Positions 60,903-64,000 of a DNA stretch of 64,000 nt are shown here, piece by piece (within the stretch, counting starts at the first letter, position 1; every line of letters starts with the position of its first letter). The notes below the pieces were generated by a model that did not search any database, was not told the origin of the DNA, and saw nothing but the letters and a program-made list of their open reading frames with translations. The position numbers and the translations under genes are program-made. The stretch is from Phytopythium helicoides (lineage: Eukaryota; Oomycota; Peronosporomycetes; Pythiales; Pythiaceae): contig JANFNE010000019.1 in the NCBI GenBank assembly GCA_024867545.1, positions 372,001 through 436,000 on the forward strand, read 5' to 3'.

Positions 60903-63363
60903 CTACTGCTGGCCGAAGCCAGGGCCGCCCATCATGAACTGACCGGGTGGCCCGCCATAGCCCGACTGCTGCTGCTTCTGGGCCATGAACATCTGGTAAT
61001 CACGATGGATTCCTGCCAGGAGCTCTCGAGTCATCGCGACTGCCGTTTGAAAGCTGCGCTCGTTCTCGGCCGATACGAGGACCATCAATGGCTCGTTCGC
61101 TTCTTCTGGCGTGCCCTCCTTTGCTCCAGAACCTCGTCCACGTACGCGGATCTTCGCATTACCCCCTGCCTCGACACTGATGCGCTTCATGTAAGAGCCA
61201 CCTGGGCCAATGATGCGGCGGCTGACGCCAAACTCATTGTCAGGTTCAATCCCGACGACAAGTTTCTCCAACAAACCAGAGCCACCACTACTCGATGAAT
61301 CAGCGCCAGTGGTACTTGAGGCGATAGGGGGAGGACCCATGCTAGGATCACCTTGTTGAGGCTGCATACCAGGGCCATTAGGGCCATTCATTGGCGGGAA
61401 CGGACCACAACGTTCGAGAAACACATCTGCGAGCTTCTGCGTCACTTGGATGGACAGCGGACCCACGCGTACGCCACGATCGCCAATGATCTGTTGAATT
61501 TGCGGATCAGCCGAGTTGATCGCTGGTCCATTGAGCGCGACACCAATTCGGACTTGGACTGGTAATGGTGAAGGACCGCGAGGTCCATGTGCAAATGCAT
61601 TGGGGATCATATTCACCACTGGGGGCGACAGAGCCTCAAAAATACCAAGAACGTGAAGATCCGACATGTTGAGAAGGAACAGCGGGGTCCCTGGCATGAT
61701 GTGCTTGAGAGCCACTTGGTCCTGGTCCTTTGGAAGACCAAACAGCATTCGCCCAAAGCATTCGTCGATCGTCTGACCAGTGCACCCAAACACAAAGCCA
61801 GGCTTCGATACTTTGAAACTGGGCGGACCTCCACCGTTGAAATTCGGCGGGAAGGCAGGTGGACCGCCAAACACGCTCTCAGCAGCTTCACGACGACGGA
61901 TTGCCAGCTCTTCTGCGCCTCCAAGGAGCCGCGGCTCGTCCTCGACAGAGCGGTAGTGCAGCTGAATTTTCGGCTGATTGAACAAAAGACGCATAAGCGC
62001 ATGACCTGTCTCCGCCTCGATTTCGTGTCCGTTGGCACTGATAGGATAACCACACGCGAGTTAGGACCATGTCTACGAAGTTCAATTCAGTGATAACATA
62101 CCTGTCAAGGACGGAAAGTTGTTTGTTCTCGAAAATGGCGAGTCGCTCCCACGGACACTCACAGATGCGGAGCCACTCTAAGCCAAAGACGCCAGACCAC
62201 GATGACTTTCCGCGACCTTCGAATGGAATTGTGTTCCTTGACAAATCTTCTCCTTCGCCCGTTCCATTTGAGTTGGCAAACGAGCTTGAAACGACACGAG
62301 CAACACCTTGGTAGTGCTTGCTAGAGGTTACCGTGAAGAACAAGAAAACATCGTCGGAAGTCTCGGATGCCATCTTGATCGCATTCTGCACCTCTGGTGG
62401 TACACTCCAAGCTGAGTGATGCACCGAGTGTGCGAGATTTTGATAGCTCGCAGACTGTACCAAGAAGTACTTGGCCAGCTTGTTGTCATCAGGGAACTGT
62501 GGCCCTGTTGCAGGTGGTGGGCCGCGTTCGTTACCACTAAACCGAGGAGGCGGACCTCCGCCTTGAGCATTGTGATCTCTCCCCCCACCAGCACCCTTGG
62601 CGTCCTTCTCGCCCTTCGGGAACGGACGAAGTTCTTTCTCGCCGTGAGCAAAGTGGCATTCGTCGCCAAATGGACACGAGCCCATCTTCTCCCAGTGCTT
62701 GCAGATGGCAATCTTGTAGAACTCGTTCACGGGTTGCGCCTTCCGCCGCTTGATATTCTCTTCGTCTGCAACCTTGGCTTGCAGCGAAAAGTCAGCGGTC
62801 TCAGGACACTCTTCGCGAGCCAGCTTGATGTGTCTGTCAATATATCGTTACTCAATTGTCAGTCCAGAAATGTCTAGTACAATGCTGCTCCATGCCATAC
62901 GCACCGGTATCGGCAGCTCGAGCCGTGCGAGCAAAAGCCCTGCTTATAGAACGCACACTCGACGCGCTCCTCGTCCGGAACGTGCCGAAACGGGCACTCG
63001 GGTACCTGGCACTCCATTCCCCAGCGGCACTCGGGCATCTTGGACATGTCGTACTGGAGCAGTTGACAGCAACGCGTCAGTCTCCTCCACCGCTCCCAAC
63101 GAAAACCACAGAGCTCGCACCTGGTGCAGGAACTCGCAGTTGTCGCCCTTCATGCAGAGCGCGCGCAGCCAGTGGCGACACACGACGGTGCCGCGCTTGA
63201 AGTCCTTCTTTGGCCCTGTGGTGCCGTAGGTGGCGCCGCCGACGCCCACGACGGCGCCGTTGCGGCCCTCCATGCTCTCGTCGCCGTCATCCGGCAGCAG
63301 CGCCTCGAAGTCGAACACCAGCTGCCGCTCCTCCTCGTCGCGCAGCAGCAGCCCCAGCACCAT
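60903..63363 (-). CDS. CPSF30-like CCCH zinc-finger protein with YTH, DCD and KH domains
   Basis: Four exons in reading order: 63363-63121, 63053-62905, 62833-62102 and 62037-60903, with introns of 67, 71 and 64 bp, giving 752 residues. CCCH fingers lie at about 61-81 (VCRHWLRALCMKGDNCEFLH), 88-105, 112-134 and 173-195 (CKHWEKMGSCPFGDECHFAH), as in CPSF30. A YTH domain (about 250-390) has KYFLVQSASYQNLAHSVHHS, VFLFFTVTSSKHYQGVARVV and FGLEWLRICECPWERL. A DCD domain (about 450-520) reads KPGFVFGCTGQTIDECFGRM and PGTPLFLLNMSDLHVLGIFE. A KH domain (about 630-700) reads FGVSRRIIGPGGSYMKRISV. The CPSF30-YTH pairing is known from plants, where it reads m6A near poly(A) sites. DCD and KH in the same chain are additional. 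Confidence 0.88.
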
Positions 63364-63585
63364 CGCCGCCCCGTCCGCCAGCCGCAGCCGCCGCGCTCAG
63401 CTTCCCTTTGGCGTGTGATCGCTCGCCCGAGTCGACCCGTCCTTTCTCGGACGTGGTACCGCCCCCGCAAGAGCTATACGACCAGTTGAACAGACCATCA
63501 CTCTGGCTGTATCCGCAGGAAGTATACGGCCGAGGCAACTCCGGAAGGGACGCACAGTCGAAAGGCGGTCGAGTCGATCGCGGAG

Positions 63586-63588
<3 letters not shown>

Positions 63589-63618
<30 letters not shown>
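63589..63618. repeat. (CTG)10 microsatellite upstream of the last gene
   Basis: Ten perfect CTG units are followed by imperfect CTACTGCTG units to about 63660. They lie in the presumed 5' UTR or promoter of the gene starting at 63677 and about 230 bp upstream of the divergent CPSF30-like gene. Confidence 0.9.
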
Positions 63619-63620
<2 letters not shown>

Positions 63621-63676
63621 CCTACTACACTACTTCTCCTGCTACTGCTGCTACTGCTGTTACCGCTACTGTCGCC

Positions 63677-64000
63677 ATGATCTCGCTGCTGGAGAAGGAG
63701 GCGCGGGATCCTGGCGAGGTGCTGCGCGTCAAGCTCAAGGACTCGACCGAGACGTCGCTGCTCAACTCGCAGCTGGTGCGTCGCCCAGTCGAGTATGATA
63801 CCAATAGGAGCGCGGATCTAATGTTATAGTGCAGCTGCGTGAGATCAAGAACGACTATTTGGCCAAGCAGAACGTGAACAAGGGGCAGCTCGACGGCTTC
63901 GTGCAGGCGCATGTGGACGACATCGAGCGAGCGAGCGCACTGCTGGAGCTCGAGTCGCCCGTGAATGAGATTGTCGAGAGCCTAGATGCGCTGAGTCACA
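63677..64000 (+). CDS. Coiled-coil protein, 5' part only, unrecognised
   Basis: ATG 63677 (GTCGCCATGATC), exon 1 63677-63775, a 59-bp intron (GTGCGT...GTGCAG), and exon 2 from 63835 running off the window. The first 88 residues (MISLLEKEARDPGEVLRVKL, then LREIKNDYLAKQNVNKGQLD and VDDIERASALLELESPVNEI) are charged and helical. No family was recognised from this part. Confidence 0.6.

Overview
This 64 kb window is nuclear DNA of a eukaryote, most likely an oomycete (Phytophthora/Pythium-type stramenopile). The introns are short (about 59-105 bp, GT-AG), intergenic gaps are small, and genes often start head to head. Protein architectures also fit: a CPSF30-like protein carrying a YTH domain, an ankyrin-FYVE protein, a BT1-type folate/biopterin transporter, and a cluster of TKL-like kinases. 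No species is claimed.

Layout. 1-3.5 kb: a 154-bp tandem repeat and decayed reading frames with no gene I can defend. 3.5-27.5 kb: an ordinary housekeeping island. It holds a protein methyltransferase, a Ctr-HMA copper transporter, a KIX-LRR protein, a class 3 lipase, a DUSP12/Yvh1 phosphatase, a seven-exon coiled-coil protein, a VOC enzyme, a GPI-type Ser-rich surface protein, a coiled-coil/NTF2-like protein, a 1606-residue GOLD-domain coiled-coil protein, an ankyrin-FYVE protein, an Mdm35/TRIAP1 homologue and a 2OG-Fe(II) oxygenase. 27.8-60.3 kb: an accessory region with seven TKL-like kinase loci. Four are intact, two are pseudogenes, and one is a 2653-codon uninterrupted frame with five kinase-like modules. 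Two inverted, nearly identical 2.6-kb Fanzor transposons lie inside this region, as do a decayed NCA2 gene, eIF2B-beta, Prp18 and several segmental duplications. 60.9-64 kb: a CPSF30-YTH-DCD-KH RNA-binding protein and the 5' part of a coiled-coil gene.

Main points. (1) The Fanzor elements (33590-36194 and 40396-43014) encode a eukaryotic TnpB relative, the family of RNA-guided nucleases. Each copy carries a different inactivating lesion, and both keep a near-identical non-coding 3' segment with hairpins that could encode the guide-scaffold RNA. (2) Six of the kinase loci belong to a family in which the catalytic-loop HRD is HGG or YGG, or whose catalytic loop is destroyed; Lys, Glu, Asn and DFG are otherwise mostly kept. 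This looks like a local expansion of predicted pseudokinases. (3) The giant kinase frame appears to have captured a duplicated YGG kinase at its C-terminus by in-frame fusion.

Caveats. Several single-copy genes (methyltransferase, the 14.5-kb gene, NCA2) show one-base frame breaks that may be decay or assembly error. The 4.8-kb and 8-kb frames are intact, which argues against a high general error rate. Exon boundaries were placed by eye from GT-AG sites and reading-frame continuity.
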